Shown here in pieces: positions 1-6,804 of a stretch of 7,216 nt of DNA. Origin of the DNA: Opitutaceae bacterium (GTDB taxonomy: Bacteria > Verrucomicrobiota > Verrucomicrobiae > Opitutales > Opitutaceae). The position numbers were made by a program, and so were the translations under genes. Each line of letters opens with the position of its first letter. Within the stretch, counting starts at the first letter, position 1. The stretch covers positions 1-7,216 of the forward strand of contig JAISAX010000204.1 of assembly GCA_031266495.1 (NCBI GenBank), in the 5' to 3' direction. The notes under the pieces are model-generated. The model was not told the DNA's origin. It did no database searches and saw nothing but the letters and a program-made list of their open reading frames with translations.

Positions 1-2
1 AC

Positions 3-3000
3 GGGAGCTTATGGGTAACGGACTACGAGAATGATGTGACAATGGCGCTGCTGCCGGGGCAGGTCATCGGGATCGAGCCGGGGAGCCGGGAGAGCACGGC
101 GGAGACGGTGCAACCGGGGACGGCGGGGCAGGCCGGGCCAAACGAGTTTGGCGACTGGCCGGTGGGGTCGGAGCCGGGGCCGGAAAAACCAAAAGCGGGC
201 GGCGCAATGTCACCTGAAGTGAGCGGAGTTATACAGGCAGCCAGAGGAAACCAGCGAGGGAAAGCACCTGTATCGGCTTTCGTGGCACGCATCGGAGGAT
301 CTATCAGGCAGAGGATACAGGCACTCCTGGGACGTGAGGTTCCATCTGACATGCCTGTGCGTCTGGACGAAGATCTCGTCCGGAAAAACGACAATCTGAC
401 CCCGCAGAAAGCAGCCCACCTTGGCATTCTCCCCGTAAGCGATTCGGACTACGCGCTGCTTCCGGAAATACATGACTCGCCAGACCACATCCAGACCGGG
501 GAGCCGCGCAAGGATGGCAGCGTGACAATCGAGTTTTTCAAGCGCATCGGCCACGTGTTCTATGTGGCCGACTCCGTGCGATTCGGGAAGAGATACCTGA
601 ATGTCATGCGCTTCGTGCGTCTTCCCAAAGACTCCCCCCAAATACCCGGACTGCTACGTGCTACGCCTCACGGCGACCTCGCGCTGACGTCCGAAACGTC
701 GTCCGGGATGGCGACGACTACACCTGGAGAGGGGGCGAATGTCAACCCCGGAGATTTGCCGCCAAATACCGGGGGGAATACCGGGGCGAATACAGTGGGG
801 AGGAACGAGTTTGGCGATTTGCCCGCCGTGGAGCCGGGAGAGTTTTCGGAGCAGGGATTGCGGGAGCGGGCACGGGTGGCAGTGGCGGCGGCAGGGCCGG
901 GACCGGTCGGGGATATTGTCCGCCGGTGGGCGGCCGCAGGGGTCAACCTGGAGTTGCGGGAGCAGGGGCGGTCGATCGTGATCGACTTCCTCCGCGTGCC
1001 GGCACGCATGGGGACGGCGCTGCCAGAGATGATAATCGGCGAAGTCAAGGCGCTGGCGGAGAGCATGGGAAGGCGTATCGAGTTTGCCACGACACCGGAC
1101 GGGAGTCCGGTCGAGGCGTGGGTGGCGCGGGGCTTCGTCGAGGATCCCCAGGGGCTGGATTCGCGAGGCGGGGAGTTCCCCTCTCTGTACGTGTACTATC
1201 CGGAAGCGTTTTCGCTGGAGACGTACGAGCAGCGCATGGCCGAGGAGGAGCGGGCGAAGAGAGAGCAGCGTGAGCAGCGCGAGAAGATGCGCGAGCGGGC
1301 TGATCAGCGGCTGGAGGGCGGCGCGGGCAACCAGACGGTCGATATGTTCGGGGGTGGGGATATGTCGCTGTTCGATCAGGCGCAGCAGCGGCAGCAAAAG
1401 GCGCAACCGGGCACACCGACGAGTCAATCACCCAAGGGTGCGAGACTCTTGACGTCCAAGACGACCGGAGGCGCGGTTGCGCAAAAAAAGAACACGACAG
1501 GGAATGCAGGTCGTGTCAACCCGTCCGGGCGGAAGCGCGGGACGGAGGCGAGTCCGGAGCCGTCCAGCGCGCCGGGCGCGTATCCGCAGGCGGGCACGCA
1601 GGGCGCAACGGCCGCATCGGCCAATGTGACGGCAGAGGTGTTCACGCCGGAGCCGGTGGACGACCCAAACTTTTCCGCGCTGCCGATGGAGCTTCCGGAG
1701 CTTGTCCGGTTCGCGCTCGCCCTCTCGGGCGGGCAGTATCCGCGTATCCGCGAAAAACTACAGGCGCTCCGGGGCCGGGCGGCGGGCGCGTTCATCTTCG
1801 CGCCGGGCGTGCCGGGCGGGCGCATCGAGCTGCGCGCCGATCTGTTCGCGCTGGTGTCCGCACAGGAGAAGGCGTCGATGTTGCAGAGGGCGGTCGAGTT
1901 TGCCGATGCAATGGAAAAGGCAAACGGGAAAATGGACAAAAAGAAGCGCAAACAGCTTATCGAAGAGAAGTTTAACGAATCGGTGCGGATTCGTGAGCAG
2001 GCGGCGTTGCGAGAGAATCCGGTGCGCGCAATGGCCGTGCTCGCACACGAGATCGGGCACTGGTTTGACCACTTGCCGGAGGGCATGTTGCGCCAGAGGG
2101 GAAATCTGTTCGGTCACATCGGCGCGCTGTACGACTTCATGCGCAATTTCATGCCGGTCGATCCGACTTCGACCATGAGGGAGCCGACTGCACGCGAACA
2201 GAAGGAGATGTACAAGCGGGCGCGGGAAAGGGTGATGAGGGATGTGGGGAAATGGGTGAGCAAGCGTATCCATAAAGAAATACCGATTTTCGAGGACGTC
2301 AAAATCACGGCAGATGACATCACGAAAATCCTGAAAACGACCGGAGAACAGGAGTTTCCGCAGCTTTACGAGTGGTTCCAGCGGCTGCCTCAAAAGGAGA
2401 AGGTGGCAGTGCTCCGGGCGGCGATGAAGGGGATCGTGACGCCGGAAGCGGCGGCGGCGAGCGGGGTCGGGCGCAAGCAGGTTGGCGTGCAGGTCGTCAC
2501 GGGTGTGGAAAGGGTCTGGAAGGGGGGGCGGCCAAGCAAGGCGGAAATTCTGAAGCTGTTCGAGGAGATGTTTATCGCGGAGATCGAGCGGCGCGGGCTG
2601 GTGCGGCTCAGCGACGTGAAGGCCGAGGCGCTGGCCGTCATGCAGTGGTGGCAGGGCAACCCCAATGTGTCGCCTTACTACACGCGCTCCGCCGCCGAGA
2701 CGTACGCGGAGGTTTTTTCCGCGACAATGAACAACCCTTCCGGAGTGGCGAAGCGCGCGCCCAAACTGTGGAAGTTGTGGAACAACTACATGACGAACCG
2801 TCCGAAGGCGGCGAAGATGTATCAAAAGATTCAGGACTCGATCCGCTCCGGCTCCTACAGGAAGGAGCGCACGGAGAGCCTGCTGGAGATGTGGCGAAAG
2901 CATGAGCAGGCGGCAGATTTGCTGGTGAATAGCTGGAGAAAACGCCCGTTGCGTGAGCAGTGGCACAGGTTTTTGCGTGTGTTCGGGTCGCTCCTGATCA

Positions 3001-5522
3001 GGAAGGGGGGATATGTGCAAGGCGAGGCGATGCGGAGGCTCCGGAAGACCCCGGGAGACACGTTGAGCCAGAATCTGCTGCGCGACGTGAAAAAGCATCT
3101 GTACAGGCTGACGATGTTCGAGGCGTTCGCCAGGGACGTAGGTATCCGGGTCCAAAAGCCATTGTTCGATGCAAACATGAGCCAGGATGATCTGGCGCTC
3201 TATATGTACCACTCTCGCGTGGCGAATGATCCCGCCCGTCAGGGCGTGGCAAATACGGACGGGTTCTCTCCGAAGACGAGCAGGGATGAACTGGATGCCA
3301 TGCGCCAGAGGCTGGGCAACCGGCAATTCGTAATGCTTGAGCAGGTACACCAGGCACTGCGGGAGGTTTACACCCAGCATATCCTGAAGCCTCTGATCGA
3401 GGCAGACCTTCTCTCTCCGGAGATGCAAAAGGCCGTCATGGACCGGGTGTTTTACGCGCCGTTTTCCAAGGCGCTGGATTTCAATCCGAGTGACAGGGAA
3501 ACTATCGAGGGGCTTATTAAACAGGCATATGGCGAGGGTGTAACGGCGAAGCTGTTTCACGGGGTGGGGTTTTTTGGACAGATCAGGTCTCCGTTCCTGG
3601 CACTGGTCCAGAAATCTTTTTCGCTGAATGTGTTTATTCGGCGCCAAATGGCGCTGAAGTCGATGGTGCGTTTTCTGGAAGCGGAGCATCCGGATCTGAT
3701 CCGGCAGGCTGACCGGCAATGGGACGGGAGGCATTGGGCATTTCGCGAGATTGACCAGGGCGAGGTGACGACGATCTACATAGTGGAGTCAGGGAAATCG
3801 AATGCCTATCACGTGCCCAAGTGGTACGCAGACCAGGTGTTCACCAAATCGTTTCAGGAGATCAGGTCCATCAAGTTTGTGAATCGCTCTATCTCGTGGT
3901 TCAAGGCAATGAAAACGGAGCTGAATCCGGGGTTCTGGCCGTTCAATTTTATCCGCGATATGGGTGGCTCGGCGCTGAATGTGCGCGGAGGATGGAAGCT
4001 CGTGCGGTACCTTCCCCGAGCCTACATGGCAGCACGGGCAATCGCAAAAATGAAACCGAATGCGCTGGCAGACGAGGCGCTGCGGAGGGGGATGTTTATC
4101 ACGTCAGCGAATTTCCGTGACGAGGACATCGGGAATAGCACGCGGGTGGACAAGATACTGGCGAGGTACGGGCAGAGTCCTCTGCTGCTGCGGAAGATGA
4201 CAAGGGATATGTCGGGATGGGATCGTGTGTTGAACGTGCTGGCAAGGGCGTGGCACGGGTACGCGTCATTCGGAAAGCGGCTTGAGCGGACGGTGAAGAT
4301 CTCGGGGATGCTGCATGTGGACAATCAAGCGCAGTACAAAAACCTGCCGGAATGGAAGAAACAGAGGATCGTGCTGGAGCGTATCGGCTCTCCGGACTTT
4401 CTGGAGCGCGGGGAGCTGGCTTCGCTGGCGGACATGGGGATGCTGTTCTACAATCCCTGGGTGCAGGGTATCCATGCTGCTGTTACATCGATCCGCGAGG
4501 ATCCTGTTCACACGTCGTTGAAGTATGCGGCGTTCATGGGCGTCCCGGCGATGGCTCTCGTGCTGTTCGAGTATGGTCTGCTGTCACTGGGGTTGCCGGA
4601 AGACGAGGAGGATGACTTGCGGGAGAAGATGCGGTCCATCCCGGAGAATGACAAGCGGCGCGGGTGGGTGCTCCCGCTCTGGTGGAGCGACCGGGAGCAG
4701 AAGAAGGTCGCATATCTTGTGCTGCCGATGCCGGACCAGATGCGCAGCGCGCACATTGCGTTGCGCGGGTTTGCCCAGGGGATGCTTGCGGCGCGAGAGG
4801 TGGCAATGGAAGAGAAAGACGCAAGTGCGGGGCAGATCGCAGCGAGAGCCTGGGGACGGACTCCACACGAGGGGGTGCGTTCGGCGTTGTCGTTCGGCGT
4901 GCAGGATGCGCCAGGCATGAACCCTGTCTTGAGCGAGATAGGTGTGCATGTGGACTACTGGTTGCTGGACCGGAATCCGTTCGATGCGTTCACCGGACGG
5001 GAAATCCTGAACAGGAATGTTTTTGACGCCCGACGGGGAGGAGCCGAGTTGGCGAAGCGGACGTTTTCCCGGCTCGGCGGTGATGTCGTGTACAAATACA
5101 GGCCGCGCGAGGGCGTCCAGACCAAGGCCGAGAGGGTGCTTGGTTACGGGTTGATCAGTAACACCATCGGGCGGTTCATAAAGGTGTCGAACCGCGGACA
5201 GGCCGAGGCATTGGATGCAATCACGGCACCGGTGCAGGTGGACATGGGCAGGATGCGCTACGTTGCCGACCAGTATGTACAGCAGGCAATGTTCGGGGGC
5301 GGAAAATCGATCGATATTCCGGAGGCTGACCGGAAATATTTTGCGTATCCGGGGTTTGCTGAATACGTGAAGAGCCGATTCGAGGCGGCGGCGCTCCAGG
5401 CGACTGCGCCAGAGATCCGGCGACTAAAGAGCAGCGGCACCAGCAGGCGAGAAAAGCTGGCTATCGAACAGGAAATCTTCAGACGCTACGAGCGGGCACG
5501 ACAGGCAGACGAGGCACAGTGA
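3..5522 (+). CDS. Giant phage polyvalent protein (PBECR-like, GNAT-like, zincin and LPD38-like domains), 5' partial
   Basis: Residues are numbered from the GTG at 36. The frame has no stop from base 3, adding at least 11 residues (GSLWVTDYEND), so the true start is probably outside the window; GTG 36 and ATG 42 are alternatives without a good ribosome site. Visible modules: a PBECR-like nuclease fold at 106-196 (RLDEDLVRKN, DSDYALLPEI, then strand-rich YVADSVRF); a GNAT-like fold at 274-390 (VARGF at 363-367); a charged helix near 395-428 followed by a Gln/Gly/Pro-rich linker to about 545; a zincin metallopeptidase at 550-925 with HEIGH at 671-675 and ETYAE at 888-892, the likely third metal ligand; and an LPD38-like C-terminal half from about 960 (ELNPGFWPFNFIRD at 1295-1308, hydrophobic segment 1498-1520). 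Known for the family: such proteins are thought to travel with phage or plasmid DNA and act early in the new host. The individual activities are inferred from motifs. Confidence 0.93.
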   Translation, partial: GSLWVTDYENDVTMALLPGQVIGIEPGSRESTAETVQPGTAGQAGPNEFGDWPVGSEPGPEKPKAGGAMSPEVSGVIQAARGNQRGKAPVSAFVARIGGSIRQRIQALLGREVPSDMPVRLDEDLVRKNDNLTPQKAAHLGILPVSDSDYALLPEIHDSPDHIQTGEPRKDGSVTIEFFKRIGHVFYVADSVRFGKRYLNVMRFVRLPKDSPQIPGLLRATPHGDLALTSETSSGMATTTPGEGANVNPGDLPPNTGGNTGANTVGRNEFGDLPAVEPGEFSEQGLRERARVAVAAAGPGPVGDIVRRWAAAGVNLELREQGRSIVIDFLRVPARMGTALPEMIIGEVKALAESMGRRIEFATTPDGSPVEAWVARGFVEDPQGLDSRGGEFPSLYVYYPEAFSLETYEQRMAEEERAKREQREQREKMRERADQRLEGGAGNQTVDMFGGGDMSLFDQAQQRQQKAQPGTPTSQSPKGARLLTSKTTGGAVAQKKNTTGNAGRVNPSGRKRGTEASPEPSSAPGAYPQAGTQGATAASANVTAEVFTPEPVDDPNFSALPMELPELVRFALALSGGQYPRIREKLQALRGRAAGAFIFAPGVPGGRIELRADLFALVSAQEKASMLQRAVEFADAMEKANGKMDKKKRKQLIEEKFNESVRIREQAALRENPVRAMAVLAHEIGHWFDHLPEGMLRQRGNLFGHIGALYDFMRNFMPVDPTSTMREPTAREQKEMYKRARERVMRDVGKWVSKRIHKEIPIFEDVKITADDITKILKTTGEQEFPQLYEWFQRLPQKEKVAVLRAAMKGIVTPEAAAASGVGRKQVGVQVVTGVERVWKGGRPSKAEILKLFEEMFIAEIERRGLVRLSDVKAEALAVMQWWQGNPNVSPYYTRSAAETYAEVFSATMNNPSGVAKRAPKLWKLWNNYMTNRPKAAKMYQKIQDSIRSGSYRKERTESLLEMWRKHEQAADLLVNSWRKRPLREQWHRFLRVFGSLLIRKGGYVQGEAMRRLRKTPGDTLSQNLLRDVKKHLYRLTMFEAFARDVGIRVQKPLFDANMSQDDLALYMYHSRVANDPARQGVANTDGFSPKTSRDELDAMRQRLGNRQFVMLEQVHQALREVYTQHILKPLIEADLLSPEMQKAVMDRVFYAPFSKALDFNPSDRETIEGLIKQAYGEGVTAKLFHGVGFFGQIRSPFLALVQKSFSLNVFIRRQMALKSMVRFLEAEHPDLIRQADRQWDGRHWAFREIDQGEVTTIYIVESGKSNAYHVPKWYADQVFTKSFQEIRSIKFVNRSISWFKAMKTELNPGFWPFNFIRDMGGSALNVRGGWKLVRYLPRAYMAARAIAKMKPNALADEALRRGMFITSANFRDEDIGNSTRVDKILARYGQSPLLLRKMTRDMSGWDRVLNVLARAWHGYASFGKRLERTVKISGMLHVDNQAQYKNLPEWKKQRIVLERIGSPDFLERGELASLADMGMLFYNPWVQGIHAAVTSIREDPVHTSLKYAAFMGVPAMALVLFEYGLLSLGLPEDEEDDLREKMRSIPENDKRRGWVLPLWWSDREQKKVAYLVLPMPDQMRSAHIALRGFAQGMLAAREVAMEEKDASAGQIAARAWGRTPHEGVRSALSFGVQDAPGMNPVLSEIGVHVDYWLLDRNPFDAFTGREILNRNVFDARRGGAELAKRTFSRLGGDVVYKYRPREGVQTKAERVLGYGLISNTIGRFIKVSNRGQAEALDAITAPVQVDMGRMRYVADQYVQQAMFGGGKSIDIPEADRKYFAYPGFAEYVKSRFEAAALQATAPEIRRLKSSGTSRREKLAIEQEIFRRYERARQADEAQ
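141..154 (+). repeat. NEFGD linker repeat, copy 1
   Basis: This 14-base stretch (AACGAGTTTGGCGA) encodes N36 to D40 of the giant protein, in the reading NEFGDWPVGSEPG. It lies in a Gly/Pro/Glu-rich linker just before the PBECR-like module. The same 14 bases recur at 804-817. The similarity continues loosely downstream, with GGAGCCGGG in both copies. Confidence 0.75.
804..817 (+). repeat. NEFGD linker repeat, copy 2
   Basis: This is an exact 14-base copy of 141-154 in the same frame. It encodes N257 to D261 (NEFGDLPAVEPG) in the linker between the PBECR-like and GNAT-like modules. The two copies therefore bracket the nuclease-like module. Immediately upstream is a short Asn/Gly/Thr-rich run (NTGGNTGANT). 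Confidence 0.75.
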
Positions 5523-5525
5523 GAA

Positions 5526-5744
5526 TCAGCGGTTCTTTTTCAGGTAGAGCTTGCACTGGCGTATCGCCTCGCGCCTGAACTCGCGGGGATCGGCGTCGGG
5601 TGCGAAGGTGCCATGCAGCCGGGCAAGCATCTGCCCGAATTGATGCTCCGCCTGCTCGCTGTCACGACTCAACGCATCGAGCGGATCGACAGAACGGTCG
5701 TAGATCTCCGCGAGTTGTCGTATCTGTTCGGGTGTGACAGGCAT
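5526..5744 (-). CDS. Small unknown protein, 72 aa, probably phage-borne
   Basis: I do not recognise this protein. It starts MPVTPEQIRQLAEIYDRSVD and ends basic (CKLYLKKNR). It appears mostly helical, with no signal peptide or membrane segment. The codons favour G or C in third position, as expected for a real gene in this GC-rich DNA. The ATG follows the stop of the upstream gene (5754-6101) by 9 bases, so the two probably form one transcript. GACGAG just before the ATG is at best a weak ribosome site. Its stop lies 3 bases from the stop of the giant + strand gene, with no clear hairpin terminator between them. The position suggests an accessory gene at the end of the phage block. A longer open frame on the opposite strand (5613-6113) is judged a shadow. 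Confidence 0.72.
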   Translation of the reverse strand: MPVTPEQIRQLAEIYDRSVDPLDALSRDSEQAEHQFGQMLARLHGTFAPDADPREFRREAIRQCKLYLKKNR

Positions 5745-5753
5745 CTCGTCGGA

Positions 5754-6101
5754 TTATGCGTGCAACTGGTGGAGACGGGAACACTTGTTGCGAAGGTCAA
5801 GCAACCTGTCATGGGTGACCTGGCACGAGGTGCGATTCTTGCACATGTCGGCGAGCCTGGTGGCAAAGGCGTCACAAACACGTTCCATCGTCCCCCACAG
5901 GGACGCTACCTTGTCGAGATCGTCCTCGTTGCGCGCCATGAGGGCGGCCACCCCGTAGAGCTGGAATGCCTGGGACTCGAGTCGGGATACCTCAATGCCG
6001 AACAGCCAGCCGTCATCGGCAGGCAATTGCCCGACCCGCTCGCTGAAGACCCGGAGGTTTTCCGTCTTGAGTGTGTCAAAATCGTGCTCGGTAAGTGTCA
6101 T
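5754..6101 (-). CDS. Small unknown helical protein, about 115 aa
   Basis: I do not recognise this protein. It begins MTLTEHDFDTLKTENLRVFS and reads as soluble and largely helical, with acidic and hydrophobic residues spaced as in amphipathic helices (ARNEDDLDKVASLWGTMERV) and two cysteines near the end. I chose the ATG at 6101 because the sequence from there looks like a normal N terminus. An in-frame ATG at 6134 would add 11 residues (MFQTIPDSPFA), and neither start has a convincing ribosome site. It lies 9 bases upstream of the 72-aa gene on the same strand, so they are likely co-transcribed and perhaps work together. Both converge on the giant polyvalent gene. No homology to a known immunity or toxin-antitoxin family is evident by eye, so no function is offered. 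Confidence 0.72.
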   Translation of the reverse strand: MTLTEHDFDTLKTENLRVFSERVGQLPADDGWLFGIEVSRLESQAFQLYGVAALMARNEDDLDKVASLWGTMERVCDAFATRLADMCKNRTSCQVTHDRLLDLRNKCSRLHQLHA

Positions 6102-6124
6102 GGCGAATGGTGAATCCGGGATAG

Positions 6125-6167
6125 TCTGGAACATTCGACGGCAAATGCAAGCAGGGGTCGTTCCAGA
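6125..6167. repeat. Spaced inverted repeat TCTGGAAC / GTTCCAGA
   Basis: Perfect 8-base arms lie at 6125-6132 and 6160-6167, separated by 27 bases. The repeat sits just upstream of the leftward gene starting at 6101 and would overlap its alternative start at 6134. It could be a pair of half-sites for a regulator, or chance. Confidence 0.3.
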
Positions 6168-6213
6168 TGCAACATTCCGTTCACCCGGTCACCGTTTGAC
6201 AACTCTTTTTACA

Positions 6214-6561
6214 TCATTCGCGATTACGAATTCGTAACTCTCTCATATCTACAGAGTTCCGAATTCGTTCTTTTTGATCCATAATCAGTTGGTTCCAATA
6301 TAGTTTGATACTGGAATCGTCTGGATCGGTCTCATTCAATGATGGGAAACGCCGGTGATCGTGTTCGTAGCTGACGAGGCCCAAGTGAATTTGATGGATG
6401 TTTGAAGTCGCCTCGGCTGTGCGCGCCAGGGTCCTCACGTGGGAAAGCACTGGCAGGAGTAACCCGGCAAGGATGCCGATGATGGCGATGACGACGAGCA
6501 ATTCCAGCAGCGTGAATCCGCGAGTTTTTCGGGAAGGCAAGCTGTCGGACTTGGAGCACAT
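6214..6561 (-). CDS. Truncated prepilin-type (pseudopilin) protein, about 115 aa
   Basis: From the ATG at 6561 the protein reads MCSKSDSLPSRKTRG followed by FTLLELLVVIAIIG. This is a class III prepilin leader: a basic stretch, cleavage after G15, F16 as the new N terminus, E20 at +5, and a hydrophobic helix at about 17-36. The next part (SNIHQIHLGLVSYEHDHRRFPS) matches the helix-to-loop region of DUF1559-like pseudopilins, which are abundant in Planctomycetes and Verrucomicrobia. A leader peptidase would cleave and methylate it for a type II secretion-like or pilus-like apparatus. Family members are usually around 200 residues or more. This one stops soon after YWNQLIMDQK with an odd tail (ERIRNSVDMRELRIRNRE) encoded by an inverted repeat, so the C-terminal domain is missing and it may be a pseudogene. 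A TTG start at 6645 would add residues ahead of the leader and is unlikely. Confidence 0.75.
   Translation of the reverse strand: MCSKSDSLPSRKTRGFTLLELLVVIAIIGILAGLLLPVLSHVRTLARTAEATSNIHQIHLGLVSYEHDHRRFPSLNETDPDDSSIKLYWNQLIMDQKERIRNSVDMRELRIRNRE
6226..6268. repeat. Imperfect inverted repeat, 16-bp arms, in the pseudopilin gene end
   Basis: The left arm is ACGAATTCGTAACTCT (6226-6241) and the right arm is AGAGTTCCGAATTCGT (6253-6268). They pair at 15 of 16 positions (mismatch 6235/6259) around an 11-base loop. The left arm itself contains the 10-base palindrome ACGAATTCGT. Read leftward, the element encodes the last residues of the pseudopilin. It resembles dispersed palindromic elements that yield 'ELRIRN'-like peptides when read through, which is an inference from general experience of such sequences. 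TTCTTTTTG follows on the + strand, but the stem is too AT-rich for a typical terminator. Confidence 0.65.
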
Positions 6562-6564
6562 GGA

Positions 6565-6581
6565 CCAACGATAACCGTTGG
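6565..6581. promoter_or_regulatory. Operator-like palindrome or start-site hairpin of the pseudopilin gene
   Basis: CCAACG and CGTTGG are perfect 6-base arms around a 5-base centre, ending 3 bases before the ATG at 6561. As DNA it could be a repressor operator. As RNA it would be a hairpin that could limit access to the start codon. Neither role is proven. Confidence 0.35.
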
Positions 6582-6669
6582 AACACTGCGGGAGGGCAAA
6601 CAACAAGAGGGGAGGGGGGAAATGCATAACGCAGACGAGATTCAAGGCCGTTTAAAAAAACTCAAGAAA

Positions 6670-6683
6670 AATATATCACGTGA
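6670..6683 (-). promoter_or_regulatory. Possible leftward -10 box with abutting palindrome TCACGTGA
   Basis: On the - strand TATATT (6675-6670) matches five of six bases of a -10 box. The perfect 8-base palindrome TCACGTGA (6676-6683) sits directly upstream, where a -10/-35 spacer operator would lie. The -35 is weak: ATGTCA is the best candidate, at a long spacing. This would put the transcript start near 6663 and give a leader of about 100 bases. Confidence 0.27.
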
Positions 6684-6804
6684 AATTTGTCTGTTGACAT
6701 CCGTATCTTCCCATCCCTTGCTGCTTCGCCATGACACCTTAGTCAAAGCTCCAAAACCCTCACTGCTCTCCCATTTCTCCCTCGCTCCAACTTTTCCTTT
6801 CACG

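Noticed and set aside
738..800. Short Asn/Gly repeat (NTGGNTGANT) as a tandem repeat or CRISPR-like array
   Set aside because: Only two or three imperfect copies of a 4-5 residue unit occur inside a coding linker. There are no spacers of constant length.
1758..3734. Long - strand open frame (658 codons) opposite the giant gene
   Set aside because: It is rich in His, Arg, Leu and Pro with no recognisable domain, as expected for the antisense of a GC-rich gene. The + strand carries clear protein motifs over the same bases.
5669..5881. Further - strand frame overlapping the two small genes
   Set aside because: It overlaps both better-supported frames and has a Thr/Ser/Arg/Pro-rich shadow composition.
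5613..6113. + strand open frame of 166 codons
   Set aside because: It is longer than either - strand gene here but lacks protein-like features, and it spans both - strand genes and their junction. The - strand frames have sensible starts, tandem spacing and codon bias.
6102..6270. tRNA or obvious phage attachment core at the block edge
   Set aside because: No cloverleaf or T-loop sequence was found, and no direct repeat of useful length is visible within the window.
6226..6276. Inverted repeat plus T-run as a rho-independent terminator for + strand transcription
   Set aside because: The stem is AT-rich, the loop is long, and no + gene ends nearby; the giant gene ends about 700 bases earlier. 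A dispersed palindrome explains it better.
6562..6645. Longer pseudopilin start (TTG at 6645)
   Set aside because: The added residues (MNLVCVMHFPPP and onward) would precede the short basic prepilin leader and come from the pyrimidine-rich leader DNA. ATG 6561 gives a normal leader of 15 residues.
6694..6699. TTGACA as the -35 of a rightward promoter for the secreted-protein gene
   Set aside because: No acceptable -10 lies 16-18 bases downstream; the bases there are CTTGCT-like.
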